Below are positions 41,187 through 53,690 of a stretch of DNA of 64,000 bases, piece by piece (position 1 is the stretch's first letter; every line of letters starts with the position of its first letter). The notes beneath the pieces are model-generated. The model did not search any database, had not been told where the DNA came from, and was given only the letters and a program-made list of their open reading frames with translations. The stretch comes from Acholoe squamosa. Lineage: Eukaryota > Annelida > Polychaeta > Phyllodocida > Polynoidae. Position numbers and translations under genes: made by a program. The stretch covers positions 67,833,375-67,897,374 of the forward strand of contig OX439048.1 of assembly GCA_949317995.1 (NCBI GenBank), written 5' to 3'.

Positions 41187-41600
41187 TCAACAGGCATAGT
41201 TTATAACTTTGGTTGGCAAAAGTTTGATATGATTTTTATAGATGAAGGTTGTAGGATAACAGAGGATCCAATATGACTCATAAATATTTTTGGGTATTAC
41301 TTGTAGATCTTGGTTGCTTAACACCCCCCCCCCTACTATGGTGTCAAAAGCCTTTTCCATGTCAATAAAGGCAGCAAACATATTTGCAATATTAAAGTCT
41401 CCCTTGATATCATCCGTAAACTTATTAAGGGTATCAATCATACTAAAACTGGGAGCGGAAGCCTTCTTGGTCCTTTAACGAGAAATCCATACACTCTATT
41501 ATGGACAATGTTCTCCAATAGCTTACAGGTTAAAGGTAGGAGAAATAGGTCTATAGTTATGACAAGAGTCGCTGGCTAGCCTCAGGAATATGAGCATTTG
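41187..41600 (-). pseudogene. Relic of a non-LTR retrotransposon reverse transcriptase
   Basis: On the minus strand a broken frame reads like the RT N-terminal region (NYRPIS near 41560, then stops) and, in a later intact stretch, FIDMEKAFDTI near 41350, the RT motif A. Stops and length changes show it is dead. The clade cannot be given. Confidence 0.6.
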
Positions 41601-42570
41601 GCCTTGGAAATTTTCCAAGAGTTTAGAGCAATTATTGTCTGGAAGGAGAGATTGACTTTTACCAATTTATCTGGTATGGTATGTATAATATCCACAGGCA
41701 TGAATACTGTTTTCAAATTATCTGTAGAGATATTGTCAATTGCTATAAACTTGATTGCATTTATATCCTAAACTAATCCTGACTGTTATTTGAAAAGGGA
41801 TCCATGGACGCAGAATTTCGTACTCACGGTTTTTTCTGGACATTTACTGAATACCTTTGAGTGGACAAGGTATATAATACTAGTATAAATATATTTCTAG
41901 GTGTAGATTTGGATGAAGAAAATGTGAGAGGTAGGTAAGGTACCAGTGACCGAAGAAGGTTGCTTTAGTCAACCTATGACTGTCAACAAACCATGGACTT
42001 GAAATCAGTAGAGTGTGACTTGAACATACAGGTAAATACCTCAATAATATCTCTTTTAGTGGAGAGTATCCTTGAAATCATATGTTGTTCATGTCATAAA
42101 TTCTTTGAGTGTCGCTTTGTTTGCTGGTTCCACATCCATATTGTGCAGGTAATGTGGACAGATAGGAAGATCAAAAGATTTAAGAATGTCATGGGTAACA
42201 CTTATATTATGCTTGCAATGCTAGTGGATTTCATCTGTCATAGGTCTCCCATTCACTACCCTGGTGGCCAGGGGCACTTTCACGTGACCCAACCGGGTTA
42301 AGCCGGTTGACCGAATGTACACATCTGGGATAAGCCACTGCTACAACCCGGATGAACCAGCTACAGTCACCTGGTTGGAGCATGGCTCTAAATAATACAA
42401 AATGTCTATGTATACTTTAAAAGTCTATCAGTTTTATTGACAATGTACCTCTATGGTCCAGAGATAAAAACCAGATACATGTGCTGCCAAGTAAATTCTA
42501 TTGAAATTATTCATATCACTGTGGCAGTGTCTTGCAGTGATCAATTATTGCTGTGGTTGATCCCTTACAG

Positions 42571-44400
42571 GTTACATGGACGTAAATGCTGCCCTCTCGT
42601 GAGTCATATGGTATTCAGGCCTGCACTGAAGGTGATCTGGGTGCTGATTGGCTTAGAAATCATATGCAAGAAATATTGGTAAAATTATGAAAAAAATCAC
42701 AAGTGACCCCAAATAGTTCCTAAATGGAACAGTAGATGAGTTTTTATATTATGCCAAGGTTTGGGGATTTTATCAGGTCTGCAAATGTTCATCTGGCCAA
42801 TGGAGGTTTTGAGGCCCAAAATAGGGTAGAATGGCACTTGCTGTATGTATCGCTCTCTTAGTTAAGATTTTCAGGGTTAAGCCTATCCTATATTCTAACA
42901 CATTGTGTGTGAGAGATGGTTTAATCTTGCTACGGTCGAAAATATTACCAACGAACATTACGGGGGGCTGTTTTTGTGTGTTATGCTATATAGAAACATA
43001 GAGGAAATGGAATTAGTTCCACGTAACCTATAGGATGATTGGACATTTGACCTGCCTATTTCAAATGCCCTCTTAATGTCATTTTTCTGTTACAGCAAGG
43101 ATGGTTTTACAGGAATCTGGCCAAATTAGTCACAGAAATGGTGTGTAAATAAAAAAAAATAGGAAAACCTTGCTTGCGGAGGTAGGGTAATTCACTAAAT
43201 ATTGCAGTTTCTATGAATCTCCCAAAACATAACTTTTTCTGGACATAAACCACCTACAGGGTGAAATTCTCAGCAGAAAATGACATTTTAGCCTCATTTT
43301 AATCTTCCTAGGGTTATTGATACACAGATATCCATGTAGGGCCTACCATAGGGTCCATTGGAAGTTTGGTCGGGTTTGCGGTGTTTTGTCAAATTTTCAG
43401 TGAGAGCGCAATTATCTAATTAACCAGTAGTAATTTATCCCCCAGTGCAAATATTAGTACAATATTGATAACAGGTATTCTTGATGCATGTAACAGAAAA
43501 GGCATGCCTTAAAAAATGATCCCCTGGTAAGATATGATCTGTAAAAAGTGGGATTAATTATAGGCCTAATATTAATCATTTTTCACCAGTTTTATCATGT
43601 TTTTCATGATTTTGTGAGTTTTTCTGGCAAAATCCTAACAATATTTTGCAAAATCAATGCCCCCTTCATCATCAGGTGAATGAATTCAATGCAAATATGC
43701 AATTTGACAGCTCTAGAACTGCTGCTTGTGCACTGCATAGATCTTTGATGATAAAGGTCGCTGCTCGGAAATCACATTGAAAACTGGTAGGAATTTCAGT
43801 GTGAATTGCACACATCAATCCCCTCATATCATAACATTGAGAAAGGCTGTTGCCACCAAACTTTAGGATTTTATAGGACAGACCCTAAGGTTTGATAGGA
43901 AAAACATTTTAGTTTTATCTGAAGACCCTACCCCTAATTAAGGTTACATGGACGTAAATGCTGCCCTCTCGTGAGTCATATGGTATTCAGGCCTGCACTG
44001 AAGGTGATCTGGGTGCTGATTGGCTTAGAAATCATATGCAAGAAATATTGGTAAAATTATGAAAAAAATCACAAGTGACCCCAAATAGTTCCTAAATGGA
44101 ACAGTAGATGAGTTTTTATATTATGCCAAGGTTTGGGGATTTTATCAGGTCTGCAAATGTTCATCTGGCCAATGGAGGTTTTGAGGCCCAAAATAGGGTA
44201 GAATGGCACTTGCTGTATGTATCGCTCTCTTAGTTAAGATTTTCAGGGTTAAGCCTATCCTATATTCTAACACATTGTGTGTGAGAGATGGTTTAATCTT
44301 GCTACGGTCGAAAATATTACCAACGAACATTACGGGGGGCTGTTTTTGTGTGTTATGCTATATAGAAACATAGAGGAAATGGAATTAGTTCCACGTAACC
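42571..44400. mobile_element. Composite element with two 458-bp direct repeats, flanked by TACAG
   Basis: Direct repeats at 42571-43028 and 43943-44400 look identical. Each starts GTTACATGGACG and ends CCACGTAACC, so each also has inverted ends. TACAG precedes the left repeat (42566-42570) and follows the right (44401-44405), but does not flank the inner ends, so the 1.83-kb unit apparently inserted as one. The 914-bp interior has no ORF. It could be a small nonautonomous LTR-like (TRIM) element or two MITEs moving together. Confidence 0.65.
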
Positions 44401-44405
44401 TACAG

Positions 44406-45394
44406 ATACAGTTACTGGTTAACATATCACATACCCATAATTCTATCTTATAAGGCGTCAATGTACCCATATCAGTAATTCTTCTTAATACCAGTCAGTA
44501 TTCCTTTACGAAACAAATCTTTATATGCAATGATAAGATAAATGCAGTTGTAAATCTTCAATCTGAGTGTCATCAGGGCATACAGCCTGGGGCCGTTGAA
44601 GGTGGCTCCCCCACATCCCACATCAGTTGTAAGGAAAAGGTCATGTCCCTCTGTTGATCTCATCAAACTCATTGATGCATGATGCCAAGCCTACAGGGTT
44701 GGTAGATTGATAGTCTCAGAGTGTCAATATGGTGCTCCAATGACTGAGTTAGCTCATCAGCACGTCATCAATGATGCATCAGAACGACCGACGGGCATGT
44801 AGGCAACAGAGACATCAATCTAATACAGGCATGAACCATTCATGCATTAACTGCGCTTTCTGTTTAAAGGATGCTAATGCAAGAATTAGAGAATAGACAA
44901 CGATCTTCTTCACATCGAGACTGTCTGTTGTCCTATAATGCACGAATGCATCTGAGAAAGATATTTCTCAAAGAATTTTGAACAGTGATGTTTATTCATG
45001 AGATTACTAAACTTGTATACTGTAAGAGCTGGTAAACAAAATTAGAAGTTTCTGTGGTGTATATATTGGTAACAAAATCATATCACTGATTAAATCTGTC
45101 GGATGGACACAAAAAGTGACAAATTGTTATCACACAGCTATAAAATGGAACCGGCAGGGATAACTGTGTATAATTAGTGGTTCCAACCAGCCAAGACATT
45201 GTTCTTTCAATGTAATAAAGTGATTAATTCCTTTTCTGACTTTCATATTTAGGGCCTTCTCAGGGAGATTTGTATGTCCCCAGGAAATCTGGCCCATATA
45301 TGGGATGTGCCATTTACACTTGGTATTATGGTGCTTTGAAACAGAAGCGGTCAACCCACATTTTTACACATATTTTGGAAAAGGAACGTCTCAC
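44406..45394. other. Intergenic or intronic DNA of WSC copy A
   Basis: Contains a CATCATG-type hairpin at about 44680-44800. A 66-codon minus-strand ORF at 44472-44672 matches nothing I recognise. Further exons of WSC copy A could lie here but none was found. Confidence 0.3.
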
Positions 45395-48300
45395 CTATAA
45401 TCTGATAGATGCTGTTTCTAAAAGAAGCTCCACACACTTGTGAGGCATTCCCAGAGCATGGCATGTTACACTCGCTCTCATCTACCTGCCCATGACGACT
45501 GTAAGTGTCACCACAAAAGCACCATCTTGCAGCCTAAAACATCATATTAGATACAATAAGTCAACAGCATATCCATCTCGTGTACCTCTATGAGGTTTTG
45601 AGAAATAAAATCATTGTCATTGTCATTGTCATTATGGGCTAGTAGGGCATGAGTGCATCATGTCCATTGGTTGTCATGGTGCACCAATCAAGTGCTGGCA
45701 TTTCTATTTGTGTTCACTTCATTGAAGCAGCATAAGTGACAATCTTACTGACACCCTATATACCCATATAGGTTCCTGCACCTTATGCCATGGCGAATAT
45801 TGACGACACTATAGATTAGTACTACTTACGCCGTATTCAATGGGGGGGTGGAATACGATCCTCGCATATTCCGCGGTGCCATTTTGATATTTATACAGAG
45901 CTAATTAGTTTCGTATTTAGGTATGGTTATTAGAAGTTTTACGCAAAGAGAAGAATGATTGAACTAGTTAAATAATATTTTATTAATTGTTTAAGGTATA
46001 TCTATGTATTAGCGCCATGTTAAAAAAGAAGATATTGTCCTGCGCAAGGAACATTTATATCACAACTAAAAGTAGCGGCTAGCTCCGTATCACGTGACCA
46101 ATTTCGTCGAGCAAGGTGTCATGGCGGATCAAAACAAACCGGGACGAGTCTATGCCTTCAAAACCAGTAAATATTGTTGAAATCCTTTATTTAAAAGCAA
46201 TTTAAACCCATGGGCCATGGCATAAATGCAAATGTCAACTCACAGTGAATAATTTAGGATCGTATTCCCAGAGGTGCTTCTGCCCATATTCAACCAGGCC
46301 TTATTCACTGATCATTGACATTTGCTTATATATCTTATATACAGTACAGTAGTAATATACCTCCCACTGCCCTTATTCTAAATCCTTATTCATATAACTA
46401 TTATATAGGATGCATGGAAATGGCTTATACTGAGTTAAACTCTGTATTTAGTGCATATTACATTATTTGAAAATGCCTAATTTCAGAGAATTTGGGTTGT
46501 TAAGAAGGTAAGTGCTAAGAGTGTTTATAAAAAGACTCACTCACAGCATTTGATCATTGATGATGTCTAATATTGATTGTGATATTCCCAAATGCTTGTA
46601 TGATAAGTCCATGGCTTTTTTCTAGTCAAAAAATGTTAAAGAAATTCAAAAAACCATAGTACACTGAGGGCTACCCCCATCCCCAGAACAAAGCTGGGGT
46701 AGCAGTGGGAATGCTCTTACGCTATCTACCCCACACCCGATCTGGCTGGTTGACAAATCAATACCTTCCCTCTCCTTGTTTTGAAATGGTCTATATTTAA
46801 AGCTTATACTCGAAGTTTCGAAGTGGCTATCACATCAACATCTACTTACCTGCACGCCAAGATATTCATAAGAACCAACACAGATATCATAACATTTCCC
46901 TAGTGTCATGGTGCTTGAACGATCATTGTCACCATCGAGGTCTCTGTCCCATCTATCTTCATAGCAGCCTATATAGATGTACAATCCTGAAAAAGAGGAT
47001 CAAAATTCATTGCTAGGCTGGAATAATTACCACCATTATGCTTCCAGATTTGACAGAAAATTGTTAGAAAGTACTAAAATGGTGATATCCTTACGTAGGA
47101 TATAAATTATCTTCTAAGTAAAAAGATAGTTTTCTGCTAAACGGGTCATGTATCAGGTCACCTTACATATAGGTCTCACCCTGAGTTAAAGGATATGCAA
47201 TGTGTGGCAGTGGCTTCATTTTGAGGGTTTCAGATACCATTCTACAAAAGTCTAACCTATAAGGTAGACCCCAAGTTCAACTACATGCTATAAGGAGCAG
47301 CAAAGGCCTAGCATTGTATATAAATATTATACCATATTAATTCACTAGAGGCAGTCCAGCCGCCCTACTGCTTACATGGGTATGTCCATCATCCACCCCC
47401 GGACCTCCATAGTTTTACCATTGCAAAGACACCCACTAAAATGACAATTTGCAATGTAAGAAAGAGCCCCATGCCTTAGAAATTAGAGCTGCACAGAAGA
47501 AGAAGAATGTGGCTATCCCAACTATCAGTATTGGCAGCAAATAGTGAGCCAAAGGTGAGGCAGACCATTACAAACATGTGGGTCTATTGCAGTTACTGGA
47601 GTCCAAACCAGCCATGCCCCTGTAGGAGGAACAAAGTGGCATGGCCGCCACAAGCACCATCTGAAGTGCTCTCTTTTTGTTTCTATAACACTCCAATGAC
47701 ACCCACTTTACACTTGTGAGCTGTCATCACCTTGCCCTGAGACCACAAGGCCCATCGGTAGTTTAATGTCATTCTATGATTTGCATCTGGGATCATACCT
47801 ACACTGCAAAAATGGTGTTTAGATCCTAAACACAATTCTAAACATATTCTTGCAACATTTTTGTAATCACATTAATTTCCTAAACATGTTTAGCCAAACA
47901 ATGTGCTTAGCTCAAGTGTTTAGAAATGTAGGTGTTTAGGTTAAAACTTTGTGTTTAGATATCTATGAATTTTTGTGTTTAGGTGTTTATGAATTTTTGT
48001 GTTTAGATGTTTAAATGATTTGATGTAGCGTTAAGGTTTGCAGACATGTATGCATTAAAAAAAGAGATATATTTTGTTTGTTTTCTCATTTACTGGGGGG
48101 GACATCAGCAGGTATTTACTTGACAAAGTCTCCAAAGATGTCAGCCACAGCTGTATACGTGTACATGTATTACACACTGCATCAGAATGAGAGACTTGAG
48201 AAAGTACAACAGCTTGGCAGGAAGGACATTGCCTTATCTATTCCAGAATAACATCAAATAGGTGTCAGGCATGGAGCTTATTGATTATTTTATGCTAATG

Positions 48301-49899
48301 ATGGTGGCATAAGGTGAATCTAGTCAATTTTCTATTGCCCTTTCTATTCACATGACATTCTATGAAATGAAACCATGATAAACATGGGATTTGGGGACAT
48401 TTGTCACAACAATTGATTGTAACTATGTGCAGATAGTCCATTCAAAGGTAGTGCTGCTACCTGGTGTGGATTCAACATCCAAGTATCTAAACATATTGAT
48501 GTTTAAATCTAAACACCTATTATTCAACTGTTTCAACTCTAAACATCTAAACATGTTTAGTGTAAACTTTTATGTAGTTAGAATAAAAGTGTTCATTTCC
48601 TAAATGTGTAGTCGATGAGACACCGAACTGACCTATATGTTTAGGTATTAAACGTATTTAGACCTAAACATGTTTAAAATCTAAACACCATTTTTGCAGT
48701 GTAGGTTATTTTAGTACTGTTGTATTGGCCACTAGTTGGTCTGGAGCTGGTTCCTGTGCCCCACACTGATAAGGTGGGACCAGCATGTCCCAGGAATTGG
48801 TTTTTAACCAGGGACAAGGTACTCATCATGGTATGTCTTATCAGTGGGTTTTAGCTCAACCAGCGAAATTCAAGATGGTGGCCCCACTAGGCCTCCATAC
48901 TGAGTCCTATAGCTTGATATCCTCAGGTATAAGGTGCACCTCTAACTTTGGCTGCCTCTATAAAGGCACACAGGGGACCATCTATGAAGGAGCTCTACCT
49001 TTATATCTGAAGGCTTTCTGAACAATGTTTGGCATAAAGCATATTCTCAAATTAGTAAATTAATAATATTAAAATCAACTAAAGAGTATGAAGAATCATG
49101 TACTGTAAATGTAGATATTTTCACGAATTCCACAGAAATTAAAAATTTGCAGAAATGTATCTAGGTAGTCTGGTCTGGTCCGGTCAACGAAAGAAATTAC
49201 ATGCATCAATAAAATATGTACCAATGTGAAAAAGGATATTTATTTTCACCAGCAAACTCTAATCATATGGTACCAATAGTGCATTGGTAGATGTATTTTG
49301 AATGGGTGCCACTTGGTTGTGGAATTTACATGAATGATGGTACCAAGGAACAATGGTACCAGAATGGTGGTACCATGTTTTTAGGAATGATGATACTACC
49401 AAGAAGGAATGATGGCACCACTTCCAATTTAGGGTTGGGCAGGGGTAAGGGGGAGGGGTTTTAGCATCTCGTTTATATATATATATAAAAAAAAAAAGGG
49501 GGATTTAAAAAATCGGAAATTCGCGAATTTAAATACACACGAAAATGCATTTTTATACGAATTCGCGAAAATTTATACACACAAAAATAACTACATTAAC
49601 ACTATTCAGTATTATGACATCTCGTACACTTTTTGCTACATGAATTTGTCATGTGTAATTCATCTAACCTCTCAAGAACGTCAGCAGAACATTCAGAACA
49701 CATTGTAAAAAGATATGTCATTGAAATACCGCTGAAATCCTTTTCCCAAAATTGCCACAGATCAGTCATTATTTTACAAGATTCCATATACCACCTTACT
49801 GCCACCTGGGGCTTCTTGTAAAAGGTACTCGGTATACTTACCGGAGCAGCTGGATATACTCATATACCAGAGGGTGAGTATACACGGTACACATCTCAT
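45395..49899 (-). CDS. WSC-domain secreted protein gene, copy A (three exons seen, 3' end not found)
   Basis: Minus-strand exons: 49842-49899 (ATG, then a hydrophobic signal peptide ending SISSCS), 46850-46986 and 45395-45533. All junctions are AG/GT and phases fit (1, 0, 1). A possible acceptor (TTACAG) lies just before the 5' part of exon 1 at 49906. Exons 2-3 encode one WSC domain: YIGCYED, RDLDGD, C, C, YLGVQ, then WCFCGDTYSRHG, ECNMPC, CSGNASQVCG. The product is inferred to be extracellular and carbohydrate-binding. Intron 1 carries a 0.9-kb inverted-repeat element. The frame ends open at 45395 with a GTGAG donor, so more exons must follow at lower coordinates. Confidence 0.8.
45643..45740. 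repeat. CATCATG hairpin repeat in intron 2 of WSC copy A
   Basis: GTCATGGTGCACCAATCAAGTG...CACTTCATTGAAGCAGCAT. Same intron position as in copy B, so it predates the gene duplication. Confidence 0.6.
46118..46175 (+). promoter_or_regulatory. First-exon-like sequence (ATGGCGG...GTAAAT)
   Basis: CACGTG near 46092 is followed by GTCATGGCGGATC, a YY1-like start, then 16 open codons and CCAGTAAAT, a possible donor. The sequence after it (CATAAATGCAAATGTCAACT) resembles that after the cluster at 40609, so both may be copies of one repeat family. Confidence 0.3.
47799..48704. mobile_element. 0.9-kb inverted-repeat element (CTACACTGCAAAAATGGTG ends)
   Basis: About 24-bp near-perfect inverted ends CTACACTGCAAAAATGGTG(TTTAG) with sub-terminal repeats of the palindromic phrase TAAACATGTTTA. 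It lies in intron 1 of WSC copy A. No transposase ORF, so nonautonomous. Confidence 0.85.
48705..49835. other. Intron 1 of WSC copy A
   Basis: Contains short GGTACCA repeats near 49330-49420 and a small mirrored GAATTCGCGAA motif near 49530-49565. No exon recognised. Confidence 0.3.
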
Positions 49900-49905
49900 A
49901 TTGAT

Positions 49906-50629
49906 CTGTAAGCAGAATAGTTATCGTAGTCAAGTTAATGATCAATGATCACAACATCCTGTAAGGGTGATTAAAAAAGAAATATCAAAAACCAATGATA
50001 TACGATTGCAATTCTTTGCAGGAAATACAGGTCATGTGAGGAGATTTGATCACTGATATTTCTCTTTTAATGTCAAATCACCATTGTGACGTGTAGTGGG
50101 AAAGGGGGCCTTTTTGTACCCTGTACTAAGACCCGATCATGTCACATTTATTTCACTGGAAATTGTTTTAAAGTCTGGTCATCTCCCATTTCTAAAATAT
50201 TTGCTTCAAAATGCATCAATGATTGTTAGCATTTACGAATTACCCTGCATAGGGGTACACAAGATTAAATTGAATCAATGTTGATATAGCATCAATGACA
50301 AAATAGTTTTAACAAGATTATGTAGCAATGAAAGGATTTATACTCATCGGTGTGGAGATGTAGTGTACACTGCGGAACAATGAAAAAGCCAGTTGAAAGT
50401 CAAAGGTTAGGCCTCGTATAGTATTGTGTGCATGGTCACCTTCCTGTGGATACACCTGCCCTGCAATAATGCATTGCACTGTATACACTGAAGTACTTAA
50501 CAATAGCAGTGGATGTTGATTCTTTCATGAGTAACCTATCATACAAGCCTTTGAGAATGTTACAATCAATACTACAAGTCAATAATGATCAATTAGTCAG
50601 TGGCTGTCAATACCAGCTCTTATTGGCAT
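49906..50629. other. Upstream of WSC copy A, nothing recognised
   Basis: No clear TATA box or upstream exon could be assigned. Confidence 0.3.
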
Positions 50630-50740
50630 CGTGATGCATGGGTGTGGCAATGGTGAGTAACGGCCAGCATGATGCATCAATGAAGTGTCAGTGAGCACAC
50701 TTGCCAGCACTTCATTAGTGTATCATGCCGACCAATGGGC
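50630..50740. repeat. CATCATG hairpin repeat
   Basis: CATGATGCATCAATGAAGTG, 25 bp, then CAGCACTTCATTAGTGTATCATG. Confidence 0.65.
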
Positions 50741-51229
50741 ATTTTAAAAATAAAAGGTTTTGTGCTATGGCCAGGTATTGTGTAACTAGGGCCAATTAAA
50801 TGTGTGCCCACATATAACTTCCAGAGCTAGAGTTTAGTTGGGGAGGATAACTGTTATGGTCAGCGGTGAGAGCTATGATCGTTAGCTCCCGAGCGGTATG
50901 GGTTCAGAGAGCAGTTTGCAGATGAGCCAACAGATGCCTTCAGAGGATGCTGGCATGTTTTGGGGATGTCTATATAAGTAAGTCGTGCCTCCAGACTTCA
51001 GTTCCTATAGGACCCCAGAGGGTGCAGGCTCCATAGGCCCCCCCTGTCAAAAGGACCCCTGTCCCGAGGCCCCCCTGTCCCAAGGCCCCTCTGCCAAAGG
51101 CCCCCCATTCAATAGGCCCCACACCCTGAACCCCGCACCCCGCACATGACACTCATTATGCTCACTAAAGCCTAGTGGACGGGCCATCAATAAATCAACA
51201 GACAAGTTACTGGCGTCCGCCAGGAATAT

Positions 51230-53166
51230 AAGCAGATGCTAGTATCCTCGCTGACACCAAGTTGTCCGCTAATATCCTTGCTTACAGTACCCTTGCAGAC
51301 ACTTGTCTGCTAGTATCCAAACAGACACTTGTCTGCTAGTATCCTGGCAGACACTTGTCTGCTAGTATCCTAACAGACACGTGTCTGCTAGTATCCTGGC
51401 AGACACGTGTCTGCTAGTATCCTGGCAGACACTTGTCTGCTAGTATCCTAACAGACACTTGTCTGCTAGTATCCTAACAGACACGTGTCTGCTAGTATCC
51501 TGGCAGACACTTGTCTGCTAGTATCCGAACGGACACGTGTCTGCTAGTATCCTAACAGACACTTGTCTGCTAGTATCCTAACAGACACTTGTCTGCTAGT
51601 ATCCTGGCAGACACTTGTCTGCTAGTTTCCTAGCAGACACTTGTTTGCTAGTATCCGAACAGACAGGTGTCTGCTAGTATCCTGGCAGACACTTGTCTGC
51701 TAGTATCCTAACTGACAAGTGTCTGCTAGTATCCTAACAGACACTTGTCTGCTAGTATCCTAACTGACAAGTGTCTGCTTGTATCTGAACAGACACTTGT
51801 CTGCTTGTATCTGAACAGACACTTGTCTGCTTGTATCTGAACAGACACTTGTCTGCTTGTATCTGAACAGACACTTGTCTGCTAGTTTCCTAGCAGACAC
51901 TTGTTTGCTAGTATCCGAACAGACATGTGTCTGCTAGTATCCTGGCAGTCACTTGTCTGCTAGTATCCGAACAGACACGTGTCTGCTAGTATCCTGGCAG
52001 ACACTTGTCTGCTAGTTTCCTAGCAGACACTTGTTTGCTAGTATCCGAACAGACACGTGTCTGCTAGTATCCTGGCAGACACTTGTCTGCTAGTATCCTA
52101 ACTGACAAGTGTCTGCTAGTATCCTAACAGACACTTGTCTGCTAGTATCCTGGCAGACACTTGTCTGCTTGTATCTGAACAGACACTTGTCTGCTTGTAT
52201 CTGAACAGACACTTGTCTGCTAGTTTCCTAGCAAACACTTGTTTGCTAGTATCCGAACAGACACGTGTCTGCTAGTATCCTGGCAGACACTTGTTTGCTA
52301 GTATCCGAACAGACACGTGTCTGCTAGTATCCTGGCAGACACTTGTCTGCTAGTTTCCTAACAGACACTTGTCTGCTAGTATCCTAACAGACACTTGTCT
52401 GCTTGTATCCTGGCAGACACTTGTCTGCTAGTATCCGAACAGACACGTGTCTGCTAGTATTGTAACAGACACGTGTCTGCTAGTATCCTAACAGACACGT
52501 GTCTGCTAGTATCCTAACAGACACTTTTCTGCTAGTATCCTAACAGACACTTGTCTGCTAGTATCCGAACAGACACTTGTCTGCTAGTATCCTGGCAGAC
52601 ACTTGTCTGCTAGTATCCGAACAGACACGTGTCTGCTAGTATCCGAACAGACACGTGTCTGCTAGTATCCTAACAGACACTTGTCTGCTAGTATCCTGGC
52701 AGACACTTGTCTGCTAGTATCCGAACAGACACGTGTCTGCTAGTATCCGAACAGACACGTGTCTGCTAGTATCTTAACAGACACGTGTCTGCTAGTATCC
52801 TAACAGACACTTGTCTGCTAGTATCCTAACAGACACTTGTCTGCTAGTATCCTAACAGACACTTGTCTGCTAGTATCCTAACAGACACTTGTCTGCTAGT
52901 ATCCTGGCAGACAAGTGTCTGCTAGTATCCGAACAGACACTTGTCTGCTAGTATCCTGGCAGACACTTGTCTGCTAGTTTCCTAGCAGACACTTGTTTGC
53001 TAGTATCCGAACAGACACGTGTCTGCTAGTATCCTAACAGACACGTGTCTGCTAGTATCCTGGCAGACACTTGTTTGCTAGTATCCGAACAGACACGTGT
53101 CTGCTAGTATCCTAACAGACACGTGTCTGCTAGTATCCTGGCAGACACTTGTCTGCTAGGATCCTA
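51230..53166. repeat. 26-bp palindromic minisatellite, about 73 units
   Basis: Consensus CAGACACTTGTCTGCTAGTA then TCCTAA or TCCTGG. Many units have CACGTG in place of CACTTG, which makes GCAGACACGTGTCTGC a perfect 16-bp palindrome with an E-box core. Runs of one variant show local homogenisation. AATAAA follows at about 53252. Confidence 0.95.
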
Positions 53167-53690
53167 GTGGCACTGCTAGATGGATGATCGGAGGTTATAA
53201 CAGAACAACTCAGGACTTTATAGATGGTGTGGCCCTCACAAGTGGCTAGGCAATAAAACTTTATTTTGAACTTCTGTCATCACGACTTCATCCTCCAGAA
53301 CCAAGTGCTATACAATAGATCTCTGCACCAGAGGCACGGGGAGCACATAAAAAAAAGGAGGCTTAAAAAATGTCTGTAGGTCTGTGAAAAACCGTCGACT
53401 CCCTGTTAATAGATAATCACCACTCTGTTATGACCTCAGACTAAATCACAGGATATTAGGAAGATGTGTCAATGTATTAGACTTTATTTTATGTGAATAA
53501 CTTCTTCCTGTAGAGATAGCATTGCGCGGCCGATCGCCACACCCCCAGTGGCGTAACGTGTGTCGATCCACCACAGCGGCCGATCCGGTACCGTAGCCTC
53601 GTTCTGGGTGCGTGTAAATATTCAAAATGGCGGACCGCCGCTTGTACGGGGCAATACGGTAACGGATTTTGTTAATTTTCGGGCCTAAAT
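53167..53690. other. Short region between the minisatellite and the LINE
   Basis: 53515-53665 is CpG-rich with GCGGCCGATC repeated (53526, 53576) and AAAATGGCGGACC, so a fragment of a promoter or LINE 5' end is possible. Confidence 0.3.

Noticed and set aside
44472..44672. 66-codon minus-strand ORF as an exon of WSC copy A
   Set aside because: The frame that would continue from exon 3 stops early, and the sequence overlaps the CATCATG hairpin family edge.
51230..53166. CRISPR-like regular array
   Set aside because: There are no unique spacers; the whole 26-bp unit repeats, in a eukaryotic genome.
50848..53327. Giant solo LTR containing the 26-bp array
   Set aside because: A TATA-like TATATAAG before and AATAAA after the array fit, but no matching target duplication or inverted ends were found.
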